Shown here piece by piece: positions 52,623 through 62,157 of a DNA stretch of 64,000 nucleotides. Numbering within the stretch: position 1 is the first letter of the stretch; each line of letters starts with the position of its first letter. The position numbers were made by a program, and so were the translations under genes. The stretch is taken from contig NZ_JAQIVH010000024.1 of assembly GCF_028746185.1 (NCBI RefSeq), forward strand, positions 1 to 64,000. The letters are read 5' to 3'. Source of the DNA: Paenibacillus_E qinlingensis. Lineage in GTDB: Bacteria; Bacillota; Bacilli; Paenibacillales; NBRC-103111. The notes under the pieces were generated by a model. That model searched no databases, had not been told where the DNA came from, and saw nothing but the letters and a program-made list of their open reading frames with translations.

Positions 52623-54674
52623 TCAGCTTATTAACGGATTACTAGCTAGCAGCTTGATTAATTGGGTCCTTCCCTTTACGGAGAGCTTACTGTAGATAGA
52701 GCTAACATGCTTCTTAACTGTAATTTCGCTGACATACAGGGCTCTGGCAATTTCCAAATTGGTTAACCCATCGAGAACAAGGGCAACGACCTCCCGTTCC
52801 CTTTTCGTCAACTGAAAGTCCTGTCCATTAGATACGTGCAGCTCATCCGGGAACCCACCTCTTTTTAATAAAAAGCGTAAAAATGCCTCCAACTTATCTC
52901 CACGGGTATCCAGTACGAAAGTCGGTGTAGGTGTCTTGTCATCATAATTGTGATGGATAATACCTGGTACCAATTGAAATCCGAGATTCAAATGTGCTTC
53001 ACGAAAAAATCCCAAAGGCGGAGGGGAGGTAATAAATATACCGCCCGAACACATATACGAAAACATCAAATACATCGTCTCTATAACCATATCCGGATTT
53101 TGCCAATCCACGTAATCAATTGTCCGTATAAACCAGCCGGCCTTATCAGGAGGATCAACCTCCAAAAGTTTGATTTCTTCCTTCGACAAGGAGGATATAT
53201 AAGGGTTCGCGAACGGATCATCAAGCAGTACGGGCAACGTCGACTTGTCAATAGGAACGATGACAGCAAGACCAGCCGTTCTCCCATCTGCGGAACGAAG
53301 GAGCATGGCCGCTTGTTGATCTTGATTGACCCAAGTGCGTAAATCCAAATGCTTGATCGTAAGCGTCATATCCTCCTTCCCTTCAAACTCTTCGTACGAT
53401 AGATCCGTCTCCGGATCCATGCCCGTCAGCTTTAGCGGGGTCGCTTGATCAAGCCTTAGACGCAAATAAGCTTCACCTTCGTGCAGATTAGCTAGCGTCA
53501 ATGGCTCCCAAGTATACTGGCCCCTGGAGTATGATTGAATTAGTGTACGTATGAGAGGTATGCCCGTATAATAAAAAAGCTCTCCTACTTCCCAATCGGT
53601 TCTTCGGTACGGCGCGGAATGACGTATCCGTGCTGCATAATATTGCGCTGCTCGTCCCCTGAGCCGTTCAAAATAAACCGGGGTTCGCTCTTCCAGTTGC
53701 TTGCGCATTGCGAGCCGCATCAAGTCGTGCAGCATCCAGCCTCGTTCTGTCTTGCGGACAAAAGACAACGAGATCAAGTGACCAAAGGTTTCGTCATCCA
53801 TTTCTTGGTCCATAATAACCTGCAATACCTCGCGATTGATACGAAGCAGCACCGCTGCCGCCTCTACCACTTTCCGCAAATGAGCATCAGGCACCTCGCG
53901 TAGCCACGCCTTGGCTAAATGATCAAACCATCCCGTATCTTCCGTTGAGGTATGCATCCAGTCCACGTTAGGATTAACATCAGCAGCCAGCGAAAGAGCG
54001 AGCGGATGACCACCTGTTTTAAACCAGATCCGTTCAATTTGTTGACCTTCCGTAATGCCACATTGATTCAAATAAACTGCGCTTTCCGCATGAGTTAAAT
54101 TTCCGAGCGGCATAAATAGTAAGCGCTCCCGGATGGCGGGGGAAACGATCCATGTCCCTTTCAGCTTATATCTACCTGCGATCAACAGCAGCATGTTGTC
54201 TGGCAGCCATTTAATAAACTGATCTCGCAGCCAGCCGTCCAACTCACCCATTTCCTCATAGGTGTCTAAGGCTAGGACTATCTTCACTTCTGAGGCTAAC
54301 TCTTTAAGTTTGGACAAGCAGACTTCCACCGGATTCCGGTGCAGTACCCTCTCACCCGGTGTCAGCTGCAACAACAGCTCCCGGCAAAACATATCGCCTT
54401 TATGATTAAAATCACGGCTGTCCAGATACAACATGATGGCCCCTGCTCGCAGCGCCTGCCTGCGAAACGAATCAAGAAGAAAGCTTTTTCCAACACCAGC
54501 CGTACCATATAGGTTCCAGATGGTCTTGCCTTCTACGGCACCCTCCGTGATACTGCGTCTAAATAGCTCAAGCTGCTCACTCCGACCTCCAATAAACTGA
54601 TCCTGGCGCTCATCGATCATGCTCATTGCTGTCAGCTGCGGGCTTGAAACGGGTGCTTCCTTTTCATTTGCCAT
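52623..54674 (-). CDS. LuxR-type regulator with AAA/STAND-like ATPase domain
   Basis: This is a 683-residue regulator. An N-terminal NTPase has Walker A YGTAGVGKSFLL (about residue 55-66) and Walker B VLALDTYEE, with R-finger-like and winged-helix regions to about 310. A middle domain of about 250 residues is unlike MalT TPR arrays and may be a GNAT-like fold. The C-terminal LuxR HTH (about 615-680) has LTKREREVVALVLDGLTNLEIARALYVSEITVKKHV. ATP-dependent LuxR (LAL-type) regulators switch on in response to a ligand. The start is uncertain: ATG 54683 and ATG 54674 are both possible, and no strong ribosome site decides it. Confidence 0.87.
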   Translation of the reverse strand: MANEKEAPVSSPQLTAMSMIDERQDQFIGGRSEQLELFRRSITEGAVEGKTIWNLYGTAGVGKSFLLDSFRRQALRAGAIMLYLDSRDFNHKGDMFCRELLLQLTPGERVLHRNPVEVCLSKLKELASEVKIVLALDTYEEMGELDGWLRDQFIKWLPDNMLLLIAGRYKLKGTWIVSPAIRERLLFMPLGNLTHAESAVYLNQCGITEGQQIERIWFKTGGHPLALSLAADVNPNVDWMHTSTEDTGWFDHLAKAWLREVPDAHLRKVVEAAAVLLRINREVLQVIMDQEMDDETFGHLISLSFVRKTERGWMLHDLMRLAMRKQLEERTPVYFERLRGRAAQYYAARIRHSAPYRRTDWEVGELFYYTGIPLIRTLIQSYSRGQYTWEPLTLANLHEGEAYLRLRLDQATPLKLTGMDPETDLSYEEFEGKEDMTLTIKHLDLRTWVNQDQQAAMLLRSADGRTAGLAVIVPIDKSTLPVLLDDPFANPYISSLSKEEIKLLEVDPPDKAGWFIRTIDYVDWQNPDMVIETMYLMFSYMCSGGIFITSPPPLGFFREAHLNLGFQLVPGIIHHNYDDKTPTPTFVLDTRGDKLEAFLRFLLKRGGFPDELHVSNGQDFQLTKREREVVALVLDGLTNLEIARALYVSEITVKKHVSSIYSKLSVKGRTQLIKLLASNPLIS

Positions 54675-54880
54675 GATCACCATTCCCTACTTATCGGCAT
54701 TGAAATCCATTCCCCTACAGGCCGAAACTGATGCGTGCTCTTTTATGTAATCTATTGTAGGGCTAGCAGCTTGTTGCTGAATTTTATACAAATTTTAACA
54801 CAATTTCTGAGAATAATTAAGGCCGCTTCGTTATTTGCCGAACTTCGTTGTATAGACGATTATTATAGAACCTCAGACAC

Positions 54881-54914
54881 AAAAAAGGAACCCAATCAAG
54901 AGGGCGTTGGTTCC
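54881..54914 (-). terminator. rho-independent terminator, orphan
   Basis: On the minus strand: GGAACCAA/TTGGGTTCC then TTTTTT. No gene on the minus strand ends in front of it; the stretch to 55150 has no usable frame. It may be left from a gene that was lost or displaced. Confidence 0.75.
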
Positions 54915-55152
54915 GAGATTTTGGTGATTTTTTAAGGTTTGAGTGATAGGGAAAAGTGAGCTGTAAAGCCATGTGGCAAGGTTTTGGCGTTTTCTGAAAA
55001 TGAAAGAATTTCATTTTCAATGCGCCGTGGAAAGCTGAATCTCTCAAATCATTTCAAAAATCATTTCAATAATAACCACTAGATAAATGGAAAAGAGCAT
55101 CTGCTGCTACCTGAATTACTGAGAAGACAAGGTGGGGCTCTCAATTCAGATT

Positions 55153-55227
55153 AGGTAGGAGGTTCCACAATAGTTGATTAACAGATCTCCCACACCACCG
55201 TTGGAACCATTCGTTATACGGCGGCTC
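55153..55227 (-). mobile_element. probable group II intron remnant (domains V and VI)
   Basis: On the minus strand 55227-55192 folds like a domain V hairpin: GAGCCGCCGT pairs with ACGGTGGTGT (G-U pairs), with an AAC-GAAT-GGTT upper stem. It is followed by a GGGAG...GTTAATC...CCTCCTACC segment that matches my recollection of the 3' end of bacterial group II introns (domain VI with branch A near CCTAC). Upstream (55250-55560, minus strand) only fragments of a frame with stop codons are found, and no reverse transcriptase. I judge it a truncated intron. A covariance-model search is needed. Otherwise the gap 54684-55626 has no gene. Confidence 0.5.
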
Positions 55228-55626
55228 CTTCATTCACGCAGTGACATGTCGATAGTAATCCAGAAAAGAATATAAATCCGAGTCTTTTTATGGTGTTGTT
55301 GCGTTTTTTCTCAAGGATAGGGCTGTTTGAGAACCTCCAACAGCTCTTTCTTGTGCTTGCTTATGACGATGCTTTCTGCTTTGGATATACTGGGTGTTGA
55401 AGCTTCGAAAACCCTATCCTCACTCGTTTCTATTGCTTCCAGAAGATCTTACGGATTCATCTTCTCCTCCCTTAAACCGTAGTCTCAAGCAGGCTTTTTA
55501 TGTCCCATAATCTCTGTCACCTGTATGTCTAGCACGTTAAAATTTTCTGAAATTACTTTATAAAAAGCCATCCTAATACAAAACAAATATATGACAGCGT
55601 TCAAATTCACCTTCTAATCAAAGTCA

Positions 55627-58600
55627 TCAATTACAAGCTGGAGCATAGCAAATTGACAAATTGCCATCAGTTAACTGTGACCGAAACATAACAATTTTAG
55701 ATTGAACTGAGTTATGTATACGACACTGATAGTTCACAAAATGAGTTTCACCCTCTTTACAAATTTGTGCAGATTCTAAACTATTAGAAATTATTGTTTT
55801 ACATTCAGGACAAACAACTGATATAATTTGCGGATAATTAGCTTGTGTATCATTATCGCTATTATTTACTATTATTAATTTACCTTTGTCATAATCAATA
55901 TTTTTACAACAACAGCTACATTTATTATTGTTGTTTCCTCTTGATAAAAGCAATTTAACCATTCCACTGCAAGAGATTTTCGAGCTGTCGATTATTCCCT
56001 TAAATTTTCTTGCATGATCATTTGTGCAACATTTAATAGATTTAATATTATTGTATGCCTCTCCAAATATAGTCTCTGATGAATTTGAACTTACAAATGA
56101 TTCGCAAAAGTTAATAATATCTGTGCTTATTTTTGCATATTTGAAGGTTTTTATTACAGCTTCCTTCATGTCAAGATCTGGGCCATGTACAATGTATATT
56201 TTTTTATCAGCATTGGTGACACATCCCACTTCTACAGGATCTTTTTTGTGAATCAATTGTATTTTGTTGTCGTGAATAAACATTATTTCATTCGATGATT
56301 TACAACTTGTAGTTTGAGTTACATAAACATCATAACCTGTCCGTTGTTTTAAAAAGTCAAAAAATTCATAGCCACAACTATTATTTATAAACTCATTTAC
56401 TAGCTTTGTTTTAAAATCATAATGATAATACTGAGAATGTTCTAGGTCTCGCTCTAGCCTTGGATAGAAGAAAGAGAATATTTCTGAAAGATTGTTTACA
56501 CTAAAATCAAATAAAATCCTTTCATTTTTAGATGTCAGTAGCTTAAACGGTGGAGAATACTTACGTTTGGCAGCAACATTATCAAATAATTTACACATAT
56601 AGAATTTGAAATCATTAAAGTCATGTGCATATATGGTTTTCAAAAAATCGATATTAAACAATCTGATCTTTATTACTCGTTCATCAACATATGCCTCTTT
56701 CCTGTATCCATAATCCAAATGAGGCGGAACTCGATTGTTTGATAAGATTAAGTGCCCTAGGTCCTCTGTAACATTATTTTTCAATTCTGCCTCTTCAATC
56801 AATTTATCTACAAATAATTTTGTTTCATTCTTTCCAAACACATCTGAACTGTTTTCATACTGAGGTTCATAATCATACCTATATATTTTGGGACTAACAC
56901 AATATGCCGTATAAGCATTATAATGATCCGAATAATAAAAACACATATTCCCTATACATGAAGAGCTATTTGGACAGTAGTGTTTTTTCACTAAATCACT
57001 TTCATTGACATTATCGAAAACCTCTGCATTGCAGTCCTCAATTTTTCGATTCACCATTAGTTGCCAGAGTTTAAATCTTAATTCTTTATATTCTTCATTA
57101 TATAAGCCATTTTGTGCATGCCTAAAAGTTGGGTATTCCGAAGAATCTTTAGGACTTTGTATATCATCATTATCATTGAATAGATACTCAAAAAAAGAGG
57201 CACCTGTTATTTTCCCATTAATATTTATTCTATTATGAAGTTTGTATCGCCCTATCATTAGAAAAGAAGAATTTACTAGTTGTTTGTTTAGTACTTGATG
57301 CCAGTCGTCAACTATTTTATCGGTAAACATTTGATTTGAATCCTTTGGAAATTCACTTGTTACTCTATAATAAAGCATATCCCTAACATTACCAGCAGTA
57401 TTAAGTATGCTTCTTAATAAAAAATCATTTTTATCAAACGCAATCTCATAAATAGGTTTAATTTCCTCTATAAACAATTCACTGTCATATAATAAGGAAT
57501 CATTTGAAACAATGATATCATCGTAAAAACGATTTATTTCTATCGTATCTACAATTTTCTGACCAATAGTAACCTTTTCATATTTTTCTTTAACATCTCT
57601 TTTAAAGGCTATGTATGTATCAAAATTGGTGTTGTTTTTGTACTTTGGTAAGTAACGATTATTTATTCCGTTAAGATCATTTATGTTAATTTCAATATTA
57701 TTTTGACCATAAAACAATTGAAGCAATCCATGAAACAAAACACTAATCTCTATTCCAAGCTTCGATTCTCCAACCACTTTTTCTGCCATAAACCAATATG
57801 CTTTTTTAATATTGAATGCAATCTCTGTATGAATCTTTCTTAATTCAGCCTCATTACCATCAGTGAGTTTCGTCCTAGAAACATTTGAATATTCTGAATT
57901 CACGAGTACATTTAAGCGATACTTTGGTATTTCATCTGGTATATAGTATGTTGAATAGTAACGTTCACTCTCTGAAGTTAGCCTAGATGGAAATGCAAAA
58001 CTGATATTTTGTTTATCCTTATTTTCGGAAAAAGTGGTGAATACGATGTAGTCCTCAAATATCTTTTTATCACAATTAGCGATTTTATAACCTATAGATT
58101 GTTTACAAAATTGAATATTATTATGCTCTATGTGTTTTTCTGTATCATCATTTCTAAATAATTCAAACAACATAGAACCATCACTTTTTTTAAAGGCAAT
58201 CCTTTTGATACCATTTTCTTTATTTTTATTTTTGTCAGTAAAAAGTAATGCCCGTGCATCAAATATAGAACCCGCTTGTTCCGTTCCAAAAAAATAAGTT
58301 TCTATTGTTTTTTCGGAAACAGTCTGTCCGCTTAAACAGGTACTTATAAATTCTTTTAGCTTTACAATGTTAAAACCCGCACATTCTTTATCTTTTGCAA
58401 AAACGATTGTGAGTTTCGTTTTATTATTATTGACACGATTGTGATTATACTCAATTTCACAAGAAACAGATTCTGTCTCTTGGACTTCTTCAACCGTCTT
58501 TGTTTCTATAACAACGTCTATTTTTACGTTGCTTTCAATGGTCAGCCTGTCCACAAAGTAAAAGAGTGATTTAATTCCGACACCATGTTTACCCGTAGAT

Positions 58601-59052
58601 GCTAGCTCAGACTTTTTCACCCTTATTTCTGTATTGACAAAACCAATTAAATTTCTTGTATCAAACCCGATGTCGTTATATTCAAAACTAACAACAAAAT
58701 GTTTCTCATCTTCGTCAAGGGTTATCATCACGTCTTCTGAATTTGGTAAATCATTTGCATTTTGAATAATTTCATTAAAATATATTTCTCTGTATAATCT
58801 TGTTGCACTAAGCCCCAAATCATCTTTAATTGTTTTGTATACGGTATCAATAATAGGAACTCTCAGATTATCTTTGCCTGAATATACTTCACTAAATGCC
58901 GTGAATAGGTTGCGTCCTTCTTCTGTATCATGACCCTTGAGGTAGTCGTCTAAAAGATTTATTTTGTTCTGTAAGTTCTGTCTATCCTTAGTGTATTTTT
59001 GAGGGGACATATAGAAAATTTTTATAGCATCTAACACGCTCTCATTGTTCAT
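55627..59052 (-). CDS. large sacsin/Hsp90-type GHKL ATPase, putative defence protein
   Basis: This is a 1141-residue protein. The N-terminal GHKL ATPase has an N box E94-IIQ-N98-AN-D101, the motif NDIGF (Asp127, Gly129) and a G2 box at 153-162 (TGKHGVGIKS). That order and the KSLFYFVD tail are close to sacsin-like/Hsp90-like ATPases. The middle is long, Asn/Tyr/Asp/Lys-rich and unlike anything I know. A Cys-containing stretch (YCPNSSSCIGNMC) lies near residue 725. The C-terminus has a cysteine cluster, C1045-x-CCC and C1081-x2-C1084, likely a zinc site. The gene is very AT-rich. It starts 7 bp after the SNF2 gene, whose end supplies GGGGAGG. GHKL ATPase/helicase pairs are known from bacterial MORC/MutL-like restriction gene neighbourhoods. 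The activity is not proven. Confidence 0.85.
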   Translation of the reverse strand: MNNESVLDAIKIFYMSPQKYTKDRQNLQNKINLLDDYLKGHDTEEGRNLFTAFSEVYSGKDNLRVPIIDTVYKTIKDDLGLSATRLYREIYFNEIIQNANDLPNSEDVMITLDEDEKHFVVSFEYNDIGFDTRNLIGFVNTEIRVKKSELASTGKHGVGIKSLFYFVDRLTIESNVKIDVVIETKTVEEVQETESVSCEIEYNHNRVNNNKTKLTIVFAKDKECAGFNIVKLKEFISTCLSGQTVSEKTIETYFFGTEQAGSIFDARALLFTDKNKNKENGIKRIAFKKSDGSMLFELFRNDDTEKHIEHNNIQFCKQSIGYKIANCDKKIFEDYIVFTTFSENKDKQNISFAFPSRLTSESERYYSTYYIPDEIPKYRLNVLVNSEYSNVSRTKLTDGNEAELRKIHTEIAFNIKKAYWFMAEKVVGESKLGIEISVLFHGLLQLFYGQNNIEININDLNGINNRYLPKYKNNTNFDTYIAFKRDVKEKYEKVTIGQKIVDTIEINRFYDDIIVSNDSLLYDSELFIEEIKPIYEIAFDKNDFLLRSILNTAGNVRDMLYYRVTSEFPKDSNQMFTDKIVDDWHQVLNKQLVNSSFLMIGRYKLHNRININGKITGASFFEYLFNDNDDIQSPKDSSEYPTFRHAQNGLYNEEYKELRFKLWQLMVNRKIEDCNAEVFDNVNESDLVKKHYCPNSSSCIGNMCFYYSDHYNAYTAYCVSPKIYRYDYEPQYENSSDVFGKNETKLFVDKLIEEAELKNNVTEDLGHLILSNNRVPPHLDYGYRKEAYVDERVIKIRLFNIDFLKTIYAHDFNDFKFYMCKLFDNVAAKRKYSPPFKLLTSKNERILFDFSVNNLSEIFSFFYPRLERDLEHSQYYHYDFKTKLVNEFINNSCGYEFFDFLKQRTGYDVYVTQTTSCKSSNEIMFIHDNKIQLIHKKDPVEVGCVTNADKKIYIVHGPDLDMKEAVIKTFKYAKISTDIINFCESFVSSNSSETIFGEAYNNIKSIKCCTNDHARKFKGIIDSSKISCSGMVKLLLSRGNNNNKCSCCCKNIDYDKGKLIIVNNSDNDTQANYPQIISVVCPECKTIISNSLESAQICKEGETHFVNYQCRIHNSVQSKIVMFRSQLTDGNLSICYAPACN

Positions 59053-59059
59053 CGTGTGA

Positions 59060-61501
59060 TCATACCTCCCCTCGTCTAAAGTCAGCTACTGTCTGGCGAA
59101 TATATTTTTTGTTGTAAATATAAAAAATACCACTTGTGCCTTCTTGACTAATTACTTTTTCTTTTAAGTTCGTGAGTTCGTTCATTTGACAATTTATTTT
59201 GAAATTCACATCTCCGGCTTGCCATAATTCGTCAATGCTTTTGCTCTTACTCATATCTTGTACGACAACTTCACTACTTATAAGGTTACCATCTCTTTGA
59301 GTATACTCGCTTAATTCATCGTCACTTTTTTCTAAACTAGCAGCTACCGCTTTGGTGTCTATTTGAGTATCTGCCCCCAAAAGATTTTTCCAATTTTCCA
59401 CCTCATCTATCAAAGCATAAAAGTTTCGCTTTTTGTTTATAACTGAAAAAACTGCGGTTAAATTATCATTAAACACCTCGGCAAATTCTTTTATATCGCT
59501 AACATCTTCTTCAAAATCTTCTACGCTTCTTTTCTTAAATGCGTAATCAATCAGACGTTTAGCTAAATTTTTATGCGCTTCTAAAACCTCTGTATACTTT
59601 TCTAGAACACTTAAAAAACCATTGTTTTGTTCAAGTTCTATTTTGCACTTTTCTAATTCGGTGAGTAGCCCTTTTATACTTTCTTTAATAAATTCGGGGT
59701 AAAATAAAACTGTATTTCTAATTGGCATATGCTTACACGTCTCGCTAATTTTAAGGGTACTGTATCGAAGCATAGGATTTTCATGCTCATTGAGAATAAA
59801 AATCATTTTTTTGCTTTGAACTTTATTATTTAGTCTATCAACTCTACCAAACCTTTGTTCAAGCTCTATGCACGTAAATGGCAACTCATAATTGATAACT
59901 CCGTCAAACTTTCCAAGGTTTAAACCCGTACCCCCAGAAGCCCCAGTCGTAATAAATATGACACGCTTACCTGCTTCTATATTCATCATTAGATAATCGA
60001 AAATATTATCTTTGTTAACACTGTTATCTTTGGGAAATACTTCACAGTTATCGCTACCATATTTTTTTACAAAAATGGTATTTCCAATATTCTTTAAAGT
60101 ACCTTGATCGTTTATGAATTTATTATAAATATTATTTGCTACAAATTTATAGTTGCAAAAAATAATATACGATTGCGTTTCGGTGTTATTTATGTATGAC
60201 TTCAATTCTTCATACTTGTGATTTGTGATTCTCGGTCTTTGGCCAATTAAATAACCTTTCTCCTCAATTTCCGATTTGAAGCTTCCAAAAATCCCTTCAA
60301 TTAGATAGTCATCATCTTGTTCGTAAACAAGCCCGGTCATTCCACCCTTTACTTCTCGAAGCACATCAAGATAATGAGATCTATCTGGCCATCTCTTACA
60401 CACCAAAAACTTAATTTCGCGTCTTTTTGAAGGGATGTCTAAGTCTTCTCTAAAAAGACAAGTAAAAAATCTACTCTTATCATCAGCAGGTAATTTATTA
60501 TAGTTATTTTCAAATAAATTAGCTGCGCAAACATTGTTGCTATCTGTTATACCATTAAGCAATGTAGCATATTCAGGTATTGTCCTTATTTTGGAAATAT
60601 CCAACACCCCGCCTGTAGCTGCGGAATTGACAACAATAGGTGTTGCAGTTAAAAGTACGGCTCTCTTTGCTCTAAGTTGTTTGTAATTATCAAAACACAA
60701 ATGACCTTCATCGATAACGACTAAGTCCCATTTCGTATCGTTTGTCCAACTGTTAAGAGTTGCTTTGGTCTCTTTGGTTTTTTGCCCTTCAATAAAAATA
60801 CAAGGCTCATGATTTTGAAAATATAGTTTTTTCTGTTCATGATAGTATATATTTTCGTTATCGGTATTTTCTACTAAGTGCGTATATCTTCCAAGTTGAC
60901 GTTCAATATCCTTTAACCATTCATTTTTTTTGTTGTTTGGGCAAATAATAAGTATTTTTGCGTCTTCCTGTCTTTCACTAATAATATCCCTCACACAGTA
61001 TAAGGCCGATACAGTCTTCCCTGTCCCTACTTCATCAAAGATCAAATTTATATTTAAAGCCTTTATCTGTTTTGACGCCTTCTCCTGTTGTTTATAATAT
61101 ATAACATCAAACATTGGTTGTTCTTTCAAAAAAAATAAATCGAAAACGTCGTTTCCCTCGTCAATCTTATCCGAATAATAAGCAAGCTCTTTCATGTCAG
61201 ATACGCCGTTTAAAAGACTGCTTTCCATATTAATTTTATTATTTTCATCATATTTTTTTAAATACCCAAAATTCCACGCTATACAATTTTTTATAGTAAT
61301 GCTCTTATGTTCAATAAAAACGATCTCGTCATTTATAACTACTGGTTTATAAGAAACCTTATTTATATCAATATTCCTCCTTAATTCATATGCTTTTTCC
61401 CAATTTCTAAATAAAACTGCATACTGGAATAATATCGATAAATTATTTTCAATATCTAATTTTTCGAAATTCTCCCATCTTGCAAAAATACTTTCATACA
61501 T
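59060..61501 (-). CDS. SNF2-type superfamily II helicase, putative defence protein
   Basis: This is an 813-residue helicase. Residues 1-145 have no known domain. Motif I is DEVGTGKT (156-163), motif II DEGH (264-267), motif III TATP (285-288), motif V GASGGTGLNL and motif VI QRFGRVDR (about 520-560). The long C-terminal helical part (about 590-813) may form coiled coils. Walker-type and QRxGRxxR motifs are complete, so ATPase activity is likely. DNA translocation rather than strand separation is usual for SNF2-like enzymes. It is first gene of the two-gene unit with the GHKL ATPase. GAGGAGA precedes ATG 61501. It is AT-rich, as is its partner. Confidence 0.9.
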   Translation of the reverse strand: MYESIFARWENFEKLDIENNLSILFQYAVLFRNWEKAYELRRNIDINKVSYKPVVINDEIVFIEHKSITIKNCIAWNFGYLKKYDENNKINMESSLLNGVSDMKELAYYSDKIDEGNDVFDLFFLKEQPMFDVIYYKQQEKASKQIKALNINLIFDEVGTGKTVSALYCVRDIISERQEDAKILIICPNNKKNEWLKDIERQLGRYTHLVENTDNENIYYHEQKKLYFQNHEPCIFIEGQKTKETKATLNSWTNDTKWDLVVIDEGHLCFDNYKQLRAKRAVLLTATPIVVNSAATGGVLDISKIRTIPEYATLLNGITDSNNVCAANLFENNYNKLPADDKSRFFTCLFREDLDIPSKRREIKFLVCKRWPDRSHYLDVLREVKGGMTGLVYEQDDDYLIEGIFGSFKSEIEEKGYLIGQRPRITNHKYEELKSYINNTETQSYIIFCNYKFVANNIYNKFINDQGTLKNIGNTIFVKKYGSDNCEVFPKDNSVNKDNIFDYLMMNIEAGKRVIFITTGASGGTGLNLGKFDGVINYELPFTCIELEQRFGRVDRLNNKVQSKKMIFILNEHENPMLRYSTLKISETCKHMPIRNTVLFYPEFIKESIKGLLTELEKCKIELEQNNGFLSVLEKYTEVLEAHKNLAKRLIDYAFKKRSVEDFEEDVSDIKEFAEVFNDNLTAVFSVINKKRNFYALIDEVENWKNLLGADTQIDTKAVAASLEKSDDELSEYTQRDGNLISSEVVVQDMSKSKSIDELWQAGDVNFKINCQMNELTNLKEKVISQEGTSGIFYIYNKKYIRQTVADFRRGEV

Positions 61502-61550
61502 ATGAATTTCTCCTCTTTTCTACGTTATTCGTTGATATAGTTGTGATCCT

Positions 61551-61990
61551 CGAAATGACTTTGTATTCAAAAGATTTTTCGGCAGTGATGAGAACAACAA
61601 CGTATTTCTTACATTTCCGAATAATACGTTGATCGATTCTGACGATTCTCTACTTACGGGAGCTTCCACTGTTAATCCCCTATTTAGACAAAGATACTTT
61701 GCATGACAAGCAATCCATCCATCTTAGACATACATGCCAAAATAGCCGATGGTAAACTCGTAAATATAGAAATCTAGTTGTTTAAACGATAAGACATTGA
61801 TAAAAGAACGCTATTCTTTGGAGCAAACTCTATTCTAGTCAATTGACGGAGGGGCAGTCCTACAAAGAATTTTAACTATAAAGCCTATAATCGTTATCAC
61901 AATATATTACATCTTCGCGAAGATTACACGAATATCGTTCTGACGGAGTATATTGAAAATCATTGTTAGAGTTAAATAAACTGAATAAAC
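61551..61990 (+). pseudogene. decayed Rpn/PD-(D/E)XK transposase-nuclease
   Basis: Three frames on the plus strand together spell a PD-(D/E)XK family transposase (Rpn-like, PF12784-type). The N-terminal NDFVFKRFFGSDENNN is at about 61553-61600. LDKDTLHDKQS follows, then in another frame ILDIHAKIADGKLVNIEI ending in a TAG stop where the family has Gln. The next frame gives FWSKLYSSQLTEGQSYKEF, then a TAA. At least two frameshifts and two in-frame stops are present, so it is dead. It is oriented opposite to the neighbours. Apart from it, the gap 61502-62157 has nothing I can support. Confidence 0.75.
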
Positions 61991-62157
61991 AAAATCATTT
62001 ATATTATTAGCGATTTGTTCAAATGGCTACTGTTCTTTAAAGATTTGGCTTCCATTTGCCGCGGTGGAATAAACCCTTGAATTAAAAGTTTTTTCTTTTG
62101 GAGAAAGGTAACCTACATTAGACTTTGTCATACCCCTTTACTAAAAATATTAGGAAT

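Noticed and set aside
54817..55047. 76-codon minus-strand frame
   Set aside because: No ribosome site, low-complexity composition, and an overlap with the terminator at 54881-54914.
55627..61501. Assignment to DISARM, Hachiman, Druantia or Zorya
   Set aside because: No methylase, no DUF1998 protein, no HamA-like nuclease and no MotAB-like pair are present, so none of these names fits the two genes seen.
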